DNA of 64,000 bases from Paracidovorax citrulli (GTDB taxonomy: Bacteria > Pseudomonadota > Gammaproteobacteria > Burkholderiales > Burkholderiaceae_C). Location of the stretch: NCBI RefSeq assembly GCF_900100305.1, contig NZ_FNEY01000004.1, positions 162,249 to 226,248 of the forward strand, written 5' to 3'. The position numbers and the translations under genes were made by a program. This document shows, piece after piece, positions 42,298 to 51,285 of the stretch. The notes below the pieces were generated by a model. It was not told where the DNA came from and did not search any database. It was given only the letters and a program-made list of their open reading frames with translations. Numbering within the stretch: position 1 is the stretch's first letter; each line of letters starts with the position of its first letter.

Positions 42298-42311
42298 TAT
42301 GATCATAAATT
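42298..42311. promoter_or_regulatory. GntR/FadR-type operator, copy 2 (ABC operon side)
   Basis: TATGATCATAAATT repeats copy 1 exactly. Its 10-bp core TATGATCATA is a perfect palindrome and contains a plus-strand TATGAT -10 match. The two copies are 166 bp apart, close to 16 helical turns, so they lie on the same face of the DNA and could support looping by a dimeric regulator. Confidence 0.6.
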
Positions 42312-42336
42312 AACCGCGAAAACAGGAGTGATCAGG

Positions 42337-42474
42337 ATGGTCGAAGCGAAGGTCCGGACGGCGTGTGGCCGTACCGGGTATGGGAATCGGTGCCGCGACG
42401 GCGGCATCCGCGAGCCGGAGTGCCGGCGGCGGGCAGCGGCAGCGGCGGTGTGCCGCGCAGGGGGGCAGCCATGA
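42337..42474 (+). CDS. possible 45-residue leader peptide of the ABC operon
   Basis: A short frame begins with ATG at 42337, preceded by the good ribosome-binding site CAGGAG, and its TGA overlaps the ATG of the permease gene (ATGA at 42471-42474). The product is Arg/Ala/Gly/Cys-rich and resembles nothing I know. The permease has no good ribosome-binding site of its own, so coupling through this frame is a plausible role. It could also be chance. Confidence 0.3.
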   Translation: MVEAKVRTACGRTGYGNRCRDGGIREPECRRRAAAAAVCRAGGQP

Positions 42475-43358
42475 GTGAAGGGATCGCCCTCCTGCTGAAT
42501 GTGTTGAGCCAGGTGGCCGTGCTGGCCCTGGTTGCGCTGGGCCTGGCCATCGTGTTCGGCATGATGGATATCGTGAATCTCGCGCATGGCGAGTTCGTCA
42601 CCCTCGGGGCTTTCACCCTCGCGGTGCTGCAGGGCGCTGGGGGCGCGCAGGCCTACTGGCTGGCTCTGGTCATCGCGCCGATCGTGGGGGCCGTGGCGGG
42701 GCTGGCGCTCGAAGCCTCGGTGATCCGCTTTCTCTACCACCGGACGCTGGACACGCTCCTCGCGACCTATGCCGTGAGCCTGATCATCCAGAAGCTGCTC
42801 GAAATCGGCTTCGGCAAGCATCCGCAGATGGTCTATACGCCCCTCGCGGGTTCGGTGAGCGTGCTGGGGGCGAGCTATCCGTCCTACCGCCTGTTCGTCA
42901 TCGTGGCGAGCATCGTGGTGATCGCGGCCTGCGCGCTGGCGTTCACGCGCACGCGTTTCGGGCTGCACCTGAGGGCGGTCATCCAGAACCCCTCCATGTC
43001 CTCCGCGCTGGGAATAGACACCCGGCACATGAACCGCCTGGCGTTCGCCTGCGGAGCCGCGCTCGCGGCTTTCGCCGGCGTGCTGGTGGCGCCGCTGGTA
43101 TCCGTGGAGAGCCACCTGGGCATGGCCTACCTCGGCAAGGCGTTCTTCGTGATCGTCGTGGGAGGCATCGGCAGCGTGCTGGGCGCGGTCACGGGCAGCG
43201 TGCTGATCGGCAGCACGGAGACGCTGCTGAACTACCACATCGATCCTTCGATGGCGTCGGCGGTCGTGCTGCTGCTGGCCATCGTGGTGATCCGCCTTCG
43301 CCCGCGCGGCCTGGTTCCGGGCTTCAGTGCGGCCCATCAACTGCTGGGCAAGGGGTGA
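42471..43358 (+). CDS. ABC transporter permease, LivH/UrtB type
   Basis: 295-residue inner-membrane permease with about eight hydrophobic segments and the conserved branched-chain-type sequence LGLAIVFGMMDIVNLAHGEF near the start. Near the C-terminus it carries GGIGSVLGAVTGSVLIG, the loop that contacts the ATPase. With the following genes it forms a five-part uptake system of the branched-chain amino acid/urea/short-chain amide class. Two flanking amidases argue for an amide substrate. The ATG at 42471 removes a low-complexity extension. Confidence 0.93.
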   Translation: MSEGIALLLNVLSQVAVLALVALGLAIVFGMMDIVNLAHGEFVTLGAFTLAVLQGAGGAQAYWLALVIAPIVGAVAGLALEASVIRFLYHRTLDTLLATYAVSLIIQKLLEIGFGKHPQMVYTPLAGSVSVLGASYPSYRLFVIVASIVVIAACALAFTRTRFGLHLRAVIQNPSMSSALGIDTRHMNRLAFACGAALAAFAGVLVAPLVSVESHLGMAYLGKAFFVIVVGGIGSVLGAVTGSVLIGSTETLLNYHIDPSMASAVVLLLAIVVIRLRPRGLVPGFSAAHQLLGKG

Positions 43359-43362
43359 AGCC

Positions 43363-44451
43363 ATGAAAAACCATCTTCTCGTATCGCTCAAGGCGCTGCT
43401 GGCGCAGCCACGGATGCAAAAACGCGAATGGCTCGCCCTGGCGCTGTGTGTTCTGGCGTTCGCAGGACTGGCCCTGGTGCCCTGGGTCGCATCTCCATAC
43501 GCATCGGTTGCCTTGCGCGACGCGCTGGTGCTGGCCATCTTCGCCCTCAGCTACGACCTGCTCTGGGGCAAGGCCATGATGCTGACCCTGGGCCACGCGG
43601 TTTTCTTCGGGGTGGGGGCCTACGGAGTCGCGATCGCGACCACGCAGCTGCAGTGGAGCTGGATCGAAGGGATGCTCCTCGGCGTGGGCAGTTCGGCCGC
43701 GCTGGCCGCGCTCCTGGGCTGCTTCCTGCTCTACGCCGGCGTGCGCCTGCACTTTTTCGCGATCATCACCATGGCGGTGCTCGTCATCGCCAGGCAGGTG
43801 GCGACCAGTTGGCAGTCCGTGACGGGCGGCGATGTCGGCATTCTGGGCGTTCCCGGCCTGCGCCTCGATGTCGCGGGCTGGCAGCTGGACCTGAGCAGCG
43901 ATCGTGCTTCCTACCTCGCCGTGCTGTGCGCGCTCGCGCTCTCTCTGCTGTTCGTCTGGGGGCTGGTGCGGACACGCTATGGCCTGGTGCTGGCGGCGAT
44001 CGGCATGAACGAGTTCCGGGCCAAGCATTGCGGCTTCGATACGTCGCGGCACCTCGTGGTGGTATCCACGCTGTCCGCGGCGCTGGCAGGCTTCGCGGGC
44101 TGTCTCTACGCGGCGTCGGCCGGCGTAGTGGCGCCCGATCTGTTCTCGGTGCTGTTGTCCACCGAGGTCATCCTGTGGGTGGCGGTCGGCGGCCGCGGAT
44201 CGCTGCTGGGGGCGGTGGTCGCCGCCGTATTCTTCACGCGCCTGCAGCAGGAGGTCAGCACCTACAGCACGGAGTTGTGGCCGTTGATCCTGGGAGCCCT
44301 GTTCCTGGTCTGCGTGCTGTTCATGCCCCGGGGCATTCCTGGCCTGCTGCGCAGGCGCGGCCCCGGGCATGCTTCCAGCGCCGCGCCCGCAAAGCAGTCC
44401 CGGCCGGGCCGCCCGGCAGGCGTGTCCACGAATGCGGGGAGCCGGACATGA
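43363..44451 (+). CDS. ABC transporter permease, LivM/UrtC type
   Basis: 362-residue second permease. The segment DALVLAIFALSYDLLWGKAMMLTLGHAVFFG is the family signature, and GGRGSLLGAVVAAVFF is the ATPase-contact loop. The C-terminal tail (about 30 residues, Pro/Arg-rich) is longer than usual. It starts 4 bp after the first permease and its stop overlaps the ATPase start (ATGA at 44448-44451). Confidence 0.93.
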   Translation: MKNHLLVSLKALLAQPRMQKREWLALALCVLAFAGLALVPWVASPYASVALRDALVLAIFALSYDLLWGKAMMLTLGHAVFFGVGAYGVAIATTQLQWSWIEGMLLGVGSSAALAALLGCFLLYAGVRLHFFAIITMAVLVIARQVATSWQSVTGGDVGILGVPGLRLDVAGWQLDLSSDRASYLAVLCALALSLLFVWGLVRTRYGLVLAAIGMNEFRAKHCGFDTSRHLVVVSTLSAALAGFAGCLYAASAGVVAPDLFSVLLSTEVILWVAVGGRGSLLGAVVAAVFFTRLQQEVSTYSTELWPLILGALFLVCVLFMPRGIPGLLRRRGPGHASSAAPAKQSRPGRPAGVSTNAGSRT

Positions 44452-45197
44452 ACGACCACGTTCCATTGCTCGAGGCGCGCGGGCTCGACGTCGCGTTCGG
44501 TGGCATCCATGCGGTGCGGCAGGTGGACATGCGCATAGGTCCGGCAGAGCTGATCTGCATCATCGGTCCGAACGGCGCCGGCAAAAGCACGCTGCTGGGG
44601 GTTTTGTCCGGCGCGGTCCGTACCCATGCCGGCAGCCTGGCGATCTCCGGGCGGGACATGACGCGTCAGCTCCCGCACGAATTCGCGCGCCGGGGAGTGA
44701 TCCGCAAATTCCAGGGCACGAATGTCTTCCAGTGGCTGAGCGTGCGCGAGAACCTGGTCGTGGCGGCGCAGGGCGTCGAAGGCGACCGTGCGCGGTCCGC
44801 CCCGGATTGCGACGAAATTCTCGCCCTCACCGGGCTGCAGCACCGTGCCGATGAAACGGCGGAGTGCCTGCCGCACGGCGAACGCCAGTGGCTGGAGATC
44901 GGCATGGCGCTCATGTGCCGGCCCCGCCTGCTGTTGCTGGACGAACCCGCCGCAGGCATGAGCGTCGATGGGACCCGCCGCATGGTCGGAATGCTGCGCC
45001 AGCTTTCGCAGGAGATGTCGGTCGTGGTCATCGAGCACGACATCGGCTTCGTGCGCGAACTGGCGTGCCGGACCCTGGTGATGCACCAGGGCGCCGTGAT
45101 CCGCCAGGGCGCCTTCGCGGAAATCGAACGGGACGAACACATACGGCACATCTATCTGGGCCGGAGCAAGGAGGCGCGCCATGCTGGACGTGCGTGA
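44448..45197 (+). CDS. ABC transporter ATPase, LivG/UrtD type
   Basis: 249-residue ATPase. Walker A GPNGAGKST is at about 41-49. The expected LSGGQ signature is replaced by LPHGERQ, as in the LivG/UrtD branch, and Walker B LLLLDEPAAGMS is followed by IEHDIGFVRELA. It overlaps the next ATPase gene by 17 bp, so both subunits are made in a coupled way. Confidence 0.94.
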   Translation: MNDHVPLLEARGLDVAFGGIHAVRQVDMRIGPAELICIIGPNGAGKSTLLGVLSGAVRTHAGSLAISGRDMTRQLPHEFARRGVIRKFQGTNVFQWLSVRENLVVAAQGVEGDRARSAPDCDEILALTGLQHRADETAECLPHGERQWLEIGMALMCRPRLLLLDEPAAGMSVDGTRRMVGMLRQLSQEMSVVVIEHDIGFVRELACRTLVMHQGAVIRQGAFAEIERDEHIRHIYLGRSKEARHAGRA

Positions 45198-45867
45198 TCT
45201 CACGGCGGGCTACGGTGGCCCTGCCGTGATCGACGGGGTGCAGTTCCACCTCGCCAAGGGAGAAGTCCTGGGAATCCTCGGGCGCAACGGCGCCGGCAAG
45301 TCCGCCCTGGTGAAGGCGGTGATGGGGCTGCTGCCGCGCATATCCGGCGACGTCCGGTTCCGGGACCGGCAGCTCATGGGTCTGCCCACGCACCGCATAG
45401 CGCGTGCCGGCGTCGGACTGGTGCCGCAGGGGCGCTGGATCTTCCCCCGCCTGACGGTGAGGGAGAACCTGATGGCCGGCTGCCCACGGGGCATGGACCC
45501 GCCGGAGGCGGTGTTCACCTACTTTCCCATCCTGGGACAGCGGATGCGTCAGCTGGGCGGAACCATGTCGGGTGGGGAGCAGCAGATGCTGGCCATCGCC
45601 CGGGCGCTGTGCTCCCGGCCCAAGGTGCTCCTGCTCGACGAGCCCTCGGACGGGGTGCAGCCGAACATCGTGCAGATGCTCGGCGAGCTCATTCCCGAGT
45701 TGTGCGCGGAACTCTCCATTTCCGCCGTGCTGGTGGAGCAGAACCTCGATCTGGTGCTGTCGGCAGCCCGGCGCTGCCTGGTGCTGGAGCGCGGCCGCAT
45801 CGTCCACGAGGGTGCCGTGGACGGCCGCGGCGACGTGAGCGTGCTCGAGAACTTCCTGGCCGTCTAG
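45181..45867 (+). CDS. ABC transporter ATPase, LivF/UrtE type
   Basis: 228-residue second ATPase. Walker A GRNGAGKSA is at about 36-44, signature MSGGEQQML, Walker B LLLDEPSDGVQP, and the H-loop position is replaced by VLVEQNLD as in LivF. It is the partner of the upstream ATPase. An 80-bp gap follows before the binding-protein gene. Confidence 0.94.
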   Translation: MLDVRDLTAGYGGPAVIDGVQFHLAKGEVLGILGRNGAGKSALVKAVMGLLPRISGDVRFRDRQLMGLPTHRIARAGVGLVPQGRWIFPRLTVRENLMAGCPRGMDPPEAVFTYFPILGQRMRQLGGTMSGGEQQMLAIARALCSRPKVLLLDEPSDGVQPNIVQMLGELIPELCAELSISAVLVEQNLDLVLSAARRCLVLERGRIVHEGAVDGRGDVSVLENFLAV

Positions 45868-45947
45868 CCCTTCCTGCGGCGGACATTCCGTTCCCCGGCC
45901 ATGCCGGGCGGCCTGCCTTTGCCTGGTTTTTTTGACAAAGAGGATCG

Positions 45948-47135
45948 ATGATGCAACATACCTTACAGGGCCGCCGCGCGCTGCTGCGCGGCATGGCGGC
46001 CATACTTGCCTGCGGCACCGCTCCGGCCGCCGTGCGGGCGGCGGCGCCTTTGAAGATCGGCCTGCTGACTCCCTTCAGCGGACCTCTGGCCCGCGTGGCG
46101 GAGGCCAACCGCAATTGCCTGATGATGGCGGTGGACGAGATCAATGCCGCTGGTGGCCTGCTGGGGCAGGCGCTGCAGATCGTCTCGGAAGATTCCCAGA
46201 TGTCCGCCAAGGTGTCCCTGGACAAGGCTCGCAAGCTCCTGGCCGGCGACGGCGTTGCCATGGTCACCGGCATGGTGCTTCCCTTCGAGCGGGAAGCGGT
46301 CCTGCAGGTGGCCTCCCGTTATCGGCGGCTCGTCGTGTATCCCAATTTCGACGAGGGCCGCTGCCATCCACTGCTGCTGACCACGGGGCTGGCCAGCAAC
46401 CAGCGCGTGGTTCCCCTGATCGACTGGGCCGTCGCGCAGGCTGGCAAGTCCTTCTTCGTCCTGGCGTCGGACATCGGCAGCAACCGGAGCACCCTGCTGC
46501 CGCAGATCGAGGCGGCCATCCAGGCGCGCGGCGGCCGCCTGCTGGGAACACGCTTTTTCCCCTTCGGCACGCGCGACTACGGTCCTGCGCTGCAGCAGAT
46601 CCAGGGGCTTGGAGCGGATGTGGTCTGGCACAGCATCGGGGACGACCCGGTCAGCTTCGTCAAGCAGTACCGGAGCTTCGGCATGAAGCCGCAGCTCATC
46701 ACCGACATCGCGCACGAATCGCTGGCCATGAGCACCGAAGGCGCCCTCGCGGGCACGGTGGGTGTTTCCTCCTATTTCATGGGAGTGGAAAATCCGGAGA
46801 ACCAGCGGTTCCTGGACACCTATACGCGCCGGTTCTCCGACGCCACGCCCTTGCGGGTCGGCGGGCACGTGGTGATGCTGCCCCACGGAGAGAGCACCTA
46901 CGCCGGTGCGAAGCTGTTCGCGGCCGCCGCGGGCAGGGCCGGCAGCATCGAGGCGGATGCCGTGAAAAAGGCCTTGCCCGGGGTGTCCCTGCGCATGCCG
47001 CGCGGCGCGGTGGGGGTGGATGCGGGAGCATCTCACCTCCAATGCCAGACCATGATCGGCCGGGCCCGCAAGGATGGCGGCTTCGACCTGCTCGGGGCGG
47101 CTCCCTCCATCCAGGCGCAATGCGGAGCAGCATGA
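45948..47135 (+). CDS. periplasmic amide/urea-type substrate-binding protein
   Basis: 395 residues. An Arg-rich n-region (GRRALLRGMAA) and a hydrophobic stretch end in AVRAAAP, a signal peptide with a twin-arginine flavour. The mature part is a type I periplasmic binding fold of the AmiC/UrtA/FmdD class: KIGLLTPFSGPLARVAEANR, NAAGGLLGQALQIVSEDSQ. It supplies the extracellular specificity of the transporter. A hairpin (45894-45908) and a later T run lie in the gap before it, possibly adjusting its expression relative to the membrane genes. Confidence 0.9.
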   Translation: MMQHTLQGRRALLRGMAAILACGTAPAAVRAAAPLKIGLLTPFSGPLARVAEANRNCLMMAVDEINAAGGLLGQALQIVSEDSQMSAKVSLDKARKLLAGDGVAMVTGMVLPFEREAVLQVASRYRRLVVYPNFDEGRCHPLLLTTGLASNQRVVPLIDWAVAQAGKSFFVLASDIGSNRSTLLPQIEAAIQARGGRLLGTRFFPFGTRDYGPALQQIQGLGADVVWHSIGDDPVSFVKQYRSFGMKPQLITDIAHESLAMSTEGALAGTVGVSSYFMGVENPENQRFLDTYTRRFSDATPLRVGGHVVMLPHGESTYAGAKLFAAAAGRAGSIEADAVKKALPGVSLRMPRGAVGVDAGASHLQCQTMIGRARKDGGFDLLGAAPSIQAQCGAA

Positions 47136-48547
47136 TGAGCGGCGAGATCATCGAACTGACGGCCCATGGGTTGACGAGTGCCTACCGAACCCTGGCGCTT
47201 TCTCCGGTGGAAGCCATGCGCGCAGTGCTCGACCGGGTGCACGAGGTGGACGGCGACGTCAATGCATTCTGCGCGTTGGACGAAGACGGCGCGATGCGCA
47301 GCGCCGCCGAATCCGAGCAGCGCTGGCTGCGCGGCGAACCGTTGGGGCCCCTGGACGGCGTGCCCGTCTCGGTCAAGGACATGGTCGCCACGCGGGGCAT
47401 GGCCACGCGCTTCGGTTCGCGCACGCTGCCGGAGGACCATCTCGTCGAGGTGGATGCGCCCTGCATTCAGGAGCTGCGCCGCGCCGGCGCGCTGATCTTC
47501 GGCAAGACCACGACATCGGAGTTCGGCAACAAGATCGTGGGAGACTGCCCGCTCACCGGCATCACCCGCAATCCCTGGAACCTCGACCGCACCGCTGGAG
47601 GCAGTAGCGGCGGCGCGGGCGCGGCCCTGGCCGCGCGGATGGGGCCCCTGGCGGTGGGATCGGACGGCGGTGGCTCCATCCGCGTGCCCTCGGCGTGGAA
47701 CGGCGTCTGCGGGCTGAAGCCGTCCTTCAAGCGCGTGCCGTCCATGGACACGCAGAATGTGGGCGAGGTGGCCAATATCGGTCCCATGGCCCGGGATGTG
47801 CGCGATCTCGCGACCCTGCTGGGCGCCATGGCGCGGCCATGGCCGCGCGACTGGCAGGCTTCGGCGCCCGCAGAGGATTTCCTCGCCGGGCTGGAAGCGG
47901 GCGTCGAGGGATTGCGCATCGCGTTCAGCACCGATCTGGGCATCGTCGGCGTGGCGCCGGAAACCGCCCGCGCCGCGGAGCGGGCCGCCGGACTGCTGGA
48001 AACGCTGGGCGCCCGGGTGACCCGGCTGGGGCGGCTCGCTCCGCTCGATGACTATATGCGCAGCGGGATGCACACCGTCCTGTGGACTGCGCGGCTGGAG
48101 CATCTGGTGCGCGGCACCCCCGCGCACCTGCAGGACCGCTTCGATCCGGAGATATTGAATCTCGTCACTGCAGGGCGCGGCATGCTGGCCTCGGAACTCA
48201 TGGATGCGATGATCGCGCGGCTGAAGCTCGCGAGCGCCATGCATGCCTTCTTCGAGGACTACGACGTGCTGCTCTGCCCCACCTTCCACTGCCCGCCGCC
48301 GGCCGTGCCGGGCCTGCCTCCGGAACTGCGCACGGCGCCGCCGCTGACGTCCTGGTGCAACCATACGCAGCAGCCTGCTGCCAGCATTCCCTGTGGCCTG
48401 TCGTCGGACGGCCTGCCCATCGGACTGCAGGTGATCGGACCGCGCATGCACGATGCGCTGGTGCTGCGCGTGTGCCGCGCCTATGAGCGGGCTCGCGGAG
48501 AGTTCCCCGCGCCGCCGCTGGATGTGCGCAGGAAGGTGGCGCAATGA
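47132..48547 (+). CDS. amidase 2 (amidase-signature family)
   Basis: 471 residues, paralogous to amidase 1 over its whole length (both share PLTGITRNPWN). The triad is Lys82, Ser158 and Ser182, intact. The start overlaps the binding-protein stop (ATGATGA), and an in-frame ATG four codons upstream also exists. Its stop overlaps the start of the DUF1185 gene. Two related amidases around one transporter suggest sequential hydrolysis of a diamide or two related substrates. Confidence 0.92.
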   Translation: MMSGEIIELTAHGLTSAYRTLALSPVEAMRAVLDRVHEVDGDVNAFCALDEDGAMRSAAESEQRWLRGEPLGPLDGVPVSVKDMVATRGMATRFGSRTLPEDHLVEVDAPCIQELRRAGALIFGKTTTSEFGNKIVGDCPLTGITRNPWNLDRTAGGSSGGAGAALAARMGPLAVGSDGGGSIRVPSAWNGVCGLKPSFKRVPSMDTQNVGEVANIGPMARDVRDLATLLGAMARPWPRDWQASAPAEDFLAGLEAGVEGLRIAFSTDLGIVGVAPETARAAERAAGLLETLGARVTRLGRLAPLDDYMRSGMHTVLWTARLEHLVRGTPAHLQDRFDPEILNLVTAGRGMLASELMDAMIARLKLASAMHAFFEDYDVLLCPTFHCPPPAVPGLPPELRTAPPLTSWCNHTQQPAASIPCGLSSDGLPIGLQVIGPRMHDALVLRVCRAYERARGEFPAPPLDVRRKVAQ

Positions 48548-49089
48548 AGATCCGCAGGTTTTTCATCCAGAAGGAGACGATTCCGCCGGCGCCGCAGTGG
48601 CCAGCGGCGCGGCAGGTGCAGCGGGTCGTCGCTGCCGCGGTGCTGGAAAACCCCTTCGCGGGCCGCTGGCAGGAAGAACTCTCGGCACTCTATCCGGCAG
48701 GCCACGCGATCGGCGAGCGGCTGACTGCCGAGGCGCTGCGGCAGATCGACGGCGGCGCGGCCGCCGTGGAAGCCTACGGCAAGGGGGCCATCGTGGGATA
48801 CGGCGGTGACATGGAACATGCGGCCGCGCTGCTGCATCCGCTGTTCGGCCGCGCTGTACGCGCAGGGCTGCCGGGCGCGCAGTCCATCATGCCCTCCACC
48901 GCGAAGCGGGGTGGGCCCGGCACCCTGCTGGACGTGCCGGTGCACCATGTCCTGGACCCGTGGAGCTTCGATCATTTCGACGCGGTCACTTTCGGCATCG
49001 CCGAAGCACCATTGCCGGAGGAGATCGTGGTGGCGCTGGTGCTGTGCGCCGGTGGCCGCCCGATGGCGCGTGTCGCACCGCAGGCCTGA
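48544..49089 (+). CDS. DUF1185 (amino acid synthesis family) protein
   Basis: 181 residues matching the amino acid synthesis (DUF1185/PF06684) family: VQRVVAAAVLENPFAGRW at 24-41 and the C-terminal RGGPGTLLDVPVHH and LVLCAGGRP segments. Its fold has been solved structurally in this family, but the reaction is unknown to me. It is the last enzyme of the amide operon, overlapping amidase 2 (ATGA). It may process the carboxylate or amine released by the amidases. Confidence 0.85.
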   Translation: MKIRRFFIQKETIPPAPQWPAARQVQRVVAAAVLENPFAGRWQEELSALYPAGHAIGERLTAEALRQIDGGAAAVEAYGKGAIVGYGGDMEHAAALLHPLFGRAVRAGLPGAQSIMPSTAKRGGPGTLLDVPVHHVLDPWSFDHFDAVTFGIAEAPLPEEIVVALVLCAGGRPMARVAPQA

Positions 49090-49198
49090 GCGGAGTTCGC
49101 GCCCGCATTCCCCCTGGCGCCGCCTGCCGGGAGATGCGTGGCGCACGCGGCGGCGACGGTCGCGTGCGCTATCATCCGGCGCAACAAAACAGCGGGGA

Positions 49199-50047
49199 AT
49201 GGCGTCGGTGTCAAAGAAGCAGGTATCGCAGCGCGGCCCGAAACGTGGAGATCTGGTCGTCGAGGAGATCAAGCGCTGGATCACCGACCGGAACCTCAGC
49301 CCCGGGGAAGGGCTTCCCAAGGAGGCCGAGTTGCAACAGCTGTTCGGGGTGGGCCGCGGCACGATGCGCGAGGCCCTCAAGGCCCTGGAGGTGCAGGGCC
49401 TGATCCGGTTGACCACGGGGCCTTCCGGCGGCGCGGTGATAGAGCGCGTGACCTTCGACCGGACGTTCCAGTTCCTGCAGAACTATCTTTTCTTCGAGGA
49501 CATCACCATCGGTGACATGTACGCCCTGCGTACGATCCTGGAGCCCGAGATGGCCGCCCTGGCGGTGCCCCACCTGGGCGAGAAGGAGTTCGACGCGCTG
49601 GAGCGCAGCATCGCGATGTCGGACCCGCGCGAAGATAACATCCAGCCCGCCGCGGTGCAGCGCATCGAGGACCTGCACTTCCACGACATCCTGGCCGATG
49701 CCTGCCCCAACCCCCTGCTGAGGTTCCAGTGCCGGCTCATCAACCGCATGCTGGAAACGATGGTGGTTTCCGCGCTGCACGCCACGCAGGAAGAACATCG
49801 CCGGCTCGGCGAGGCATCCTGGAAGGCGCATCGCCAGATACTCGCCGCTGCCCGCGACGCGGATGTATCGCAGGTGCGCAAGCTCATGCTGGCGCACATT
49901 GTCGAGAACCAGCGGCATCTGGATCTGCTGCAGTCCGGATTGCGCCGCCGGCTGGTGCTGGATTCCGACCTGCGCCTGGGTGGAGCACCTCTGCCGCAGG
50001 TCCGGCCGATGCGGGCGCCTGCGCCCCGGACGAGAAAAGGCGCCTGA
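49199..50047 (+). CDS. GntR-family regulator, FadR (FCD) subfamily
   Basis: 282 residues: winged helix about 17-85 (GLPKEAELQQLFGVGRGTMREALKALE) and an all-helical FCD ligand domain with metal-ligand-type residues in RTILEPEMAALA, IEDLHFHDILADA and ASWKAHRQIL. FCD regulators bind small carboxylates and usually repress. It lies 109 bp after the DUF1185 gene and is the only regulator of the island; the TATGATCATA palindromes 7 kb upstream are its probable operators. It is convergent with ACAD 2 (15 bp). Confidence 0.92.
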   Translation: MASVSKKQVSQRGPKRGDLVVEEIKRWITDRNLSPGEGLPKEAELQQLFGVGRGTMREALKALEVQGLIRLTTGPSGGAVIERVTFDRTFQFLQNYLFFEDITIGDMYALRTILEPEMAALAVPHLGEKEFDALERSIAMSDPREDNIQPAAVQRIEDLHFHDILADACPNPLLRFQCRLINRMLETMVVSALHATQEEHRRLGEASWKAHRQILAAARDADVSQVRKLMLAHIVENQRHLDLLQSGLRRRLVLDSDLRLGGAPLPQVRPMRAPAPRTRKGA

Positions 50048-50062
50048 CGGCGCCTGCGCTGT

Positions 50063-51274
50063 TCAGAAGACTGCGGTTTCGTCCGCGGCGGCAGCTTGCC
50101 GCTGCTGCAATCGCGCCACCATGAGCCGCTGCATGTCGCCGGTACCCTCGAGGATGTCGTAGGCCTTGGCATTGCGGTAGAACCGCTCCAGCACGGGATG
50201 TTCGTGCAGCCCCGGAGCCCCGACCGCCTGGAGTACCGCCTCGGCGATTTCCATGGCGATGCGCGATGCATACGCTTTCGCCATGGAAGAGTCCTTGGAT
50301 ACCGAAAGTCCCTGCTCGTGCCGCCACGCCGCCTTGTGGCATAGCAGGCGGGCCATGGCGATCTTTCCGCCTGCGGCGGCCAGAAGATCCTCGGTATCGG
50401 TCCTGCGCCAGCCTGGAGCGGCGGGCTGGTGCGCAGCCAGGTATGCCGCGAGTTCGTCCCGCGCCCGGGCGCAACTGCCGACAATGGTCGCCGAGAGGAC
50501 TGGACGGAAAAAGTCCCAGGAGCTCTGCGCCCCGGAAAACGCATCGTGCATATGCCCCTCGTCTCCCCGCTGCAGCAGGCTGTCGTGTGGAACCAGGCAA
50601 TCCGAATACGAGAGCACGGCGAGCTGGCTCGCGCGCAGCCCCAGCATCTTCTCCAGGCGCACCACCTCGAATCCGGGCGCCGTGCTGTCGACGGCGAAAG
50701 CGCGCACGCCGAAGCGTCCCCGCCCCTTGTCCAGGGTTGCGAAGGTGACCACGAAGTCCGCCCGGGCGCCATTGGTGATGAAGCACTTGGTTCCGTTGAG
50801 CAGGTAGCCGTCGCGCACGGGCCGCGCCGTGGTGCGCAGTGCGGTGGCATCCGAGCCGATGTCGGGTTCCGTGATGGCGAAGCCGCCCCATACGGGATGA
50901 TCCTTCTGGAAGCGTGCGAAGAGCGCCCGCTGCTGAGATTCGGACGCCAGGGCCAGCAACGGCGGCGTGGCGAGCCCTGGACCGGGCATGGCCAGAGCCA
51001 GGGCCGGGTCCGCGTAGCCGAGCTGTTCCATCAGCAGTACGCGCTGCATCAGGGGCCACAGGCCGGGGTCCCCTCCATGGTCCGGAGGCACGAGATTGAG
51101 GTTCAGTCCGCGCACATTCACCCGCTCCCAGAACGCGGGCGCAATCTTGCCGGTGCGATCGGCTTGCGCCGCATGCTCCTGCAGAGCCGCCGTCAATTCG
51201 TCCAGCGGCATGCCGATCGCCGAGAGCCGCCGGCGCAAGGCTTGCATTGGGAGGTCGGTACTGAGATGGATCAT
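50063..51274 (-). CDS. acyl-CoA dehydrogenase 2 (luxI-linked)
   Basis: 403-residue FAD acyl-CoA dehydrogenase with a complete active site: FAITEPDIGSDATAL in the middle strand region and the catalytic Glu in ILEGTGDMQRL near the C-terminus. It starts at ATG 51274 after AAAGGAAA; an ATG nine codons upstream is less well placed. It lies 11 bp after luxI on the same strand and is clearly co-transcribed with it. That placement suggests it desaturates an acyl group connected with the signal or with the cluster product. Confidence 0.92.
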   Translation of the reverse strand: MIHLSTDLPMQALRRRLSAIGMPLDELTAALQEHAAQADRTGKIAPAFWERVNVRGLNLNLVPPDHGGDPGLWPLMQRVLLMEQLGYADPALALAMPGPGLATPPLLALASESQQRALFARFQKDHPVWGGFAITEPDIGSDATALRTTARPVRDGYLLNGTKCFITNGARADFVVTFATLDKGRGRFGVRAFAVDSTAPGFEVVRLEKMLGLRASQLAVLSYSDCLVPHDSLLQRGDEGHMHDAFSGAQSSWDFFRPVLSATIVGSCARARDELAAYLAAHQPAAPGWRRTDTEDLLAAAGGKIAMARLLCHKAAWRHEQGLSVSKDSSMAKAYASRIAMEIAEAVLQAVGAPGLHEHPVLERFYRNAKAYDILEGTGDMQRLMVARLQQRQAAAADETAVF

Positions 51275-51285
51275 GGTCTTTCCTT

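Noticed and set aside
45894..45933. Hairpin plus T run before the binding-protein gene as a terminator
   Set aside because: The T run is 17 nt after the 6-bp stem, and the genes on both sides clearly belong to one operon; at most partial attenuation.
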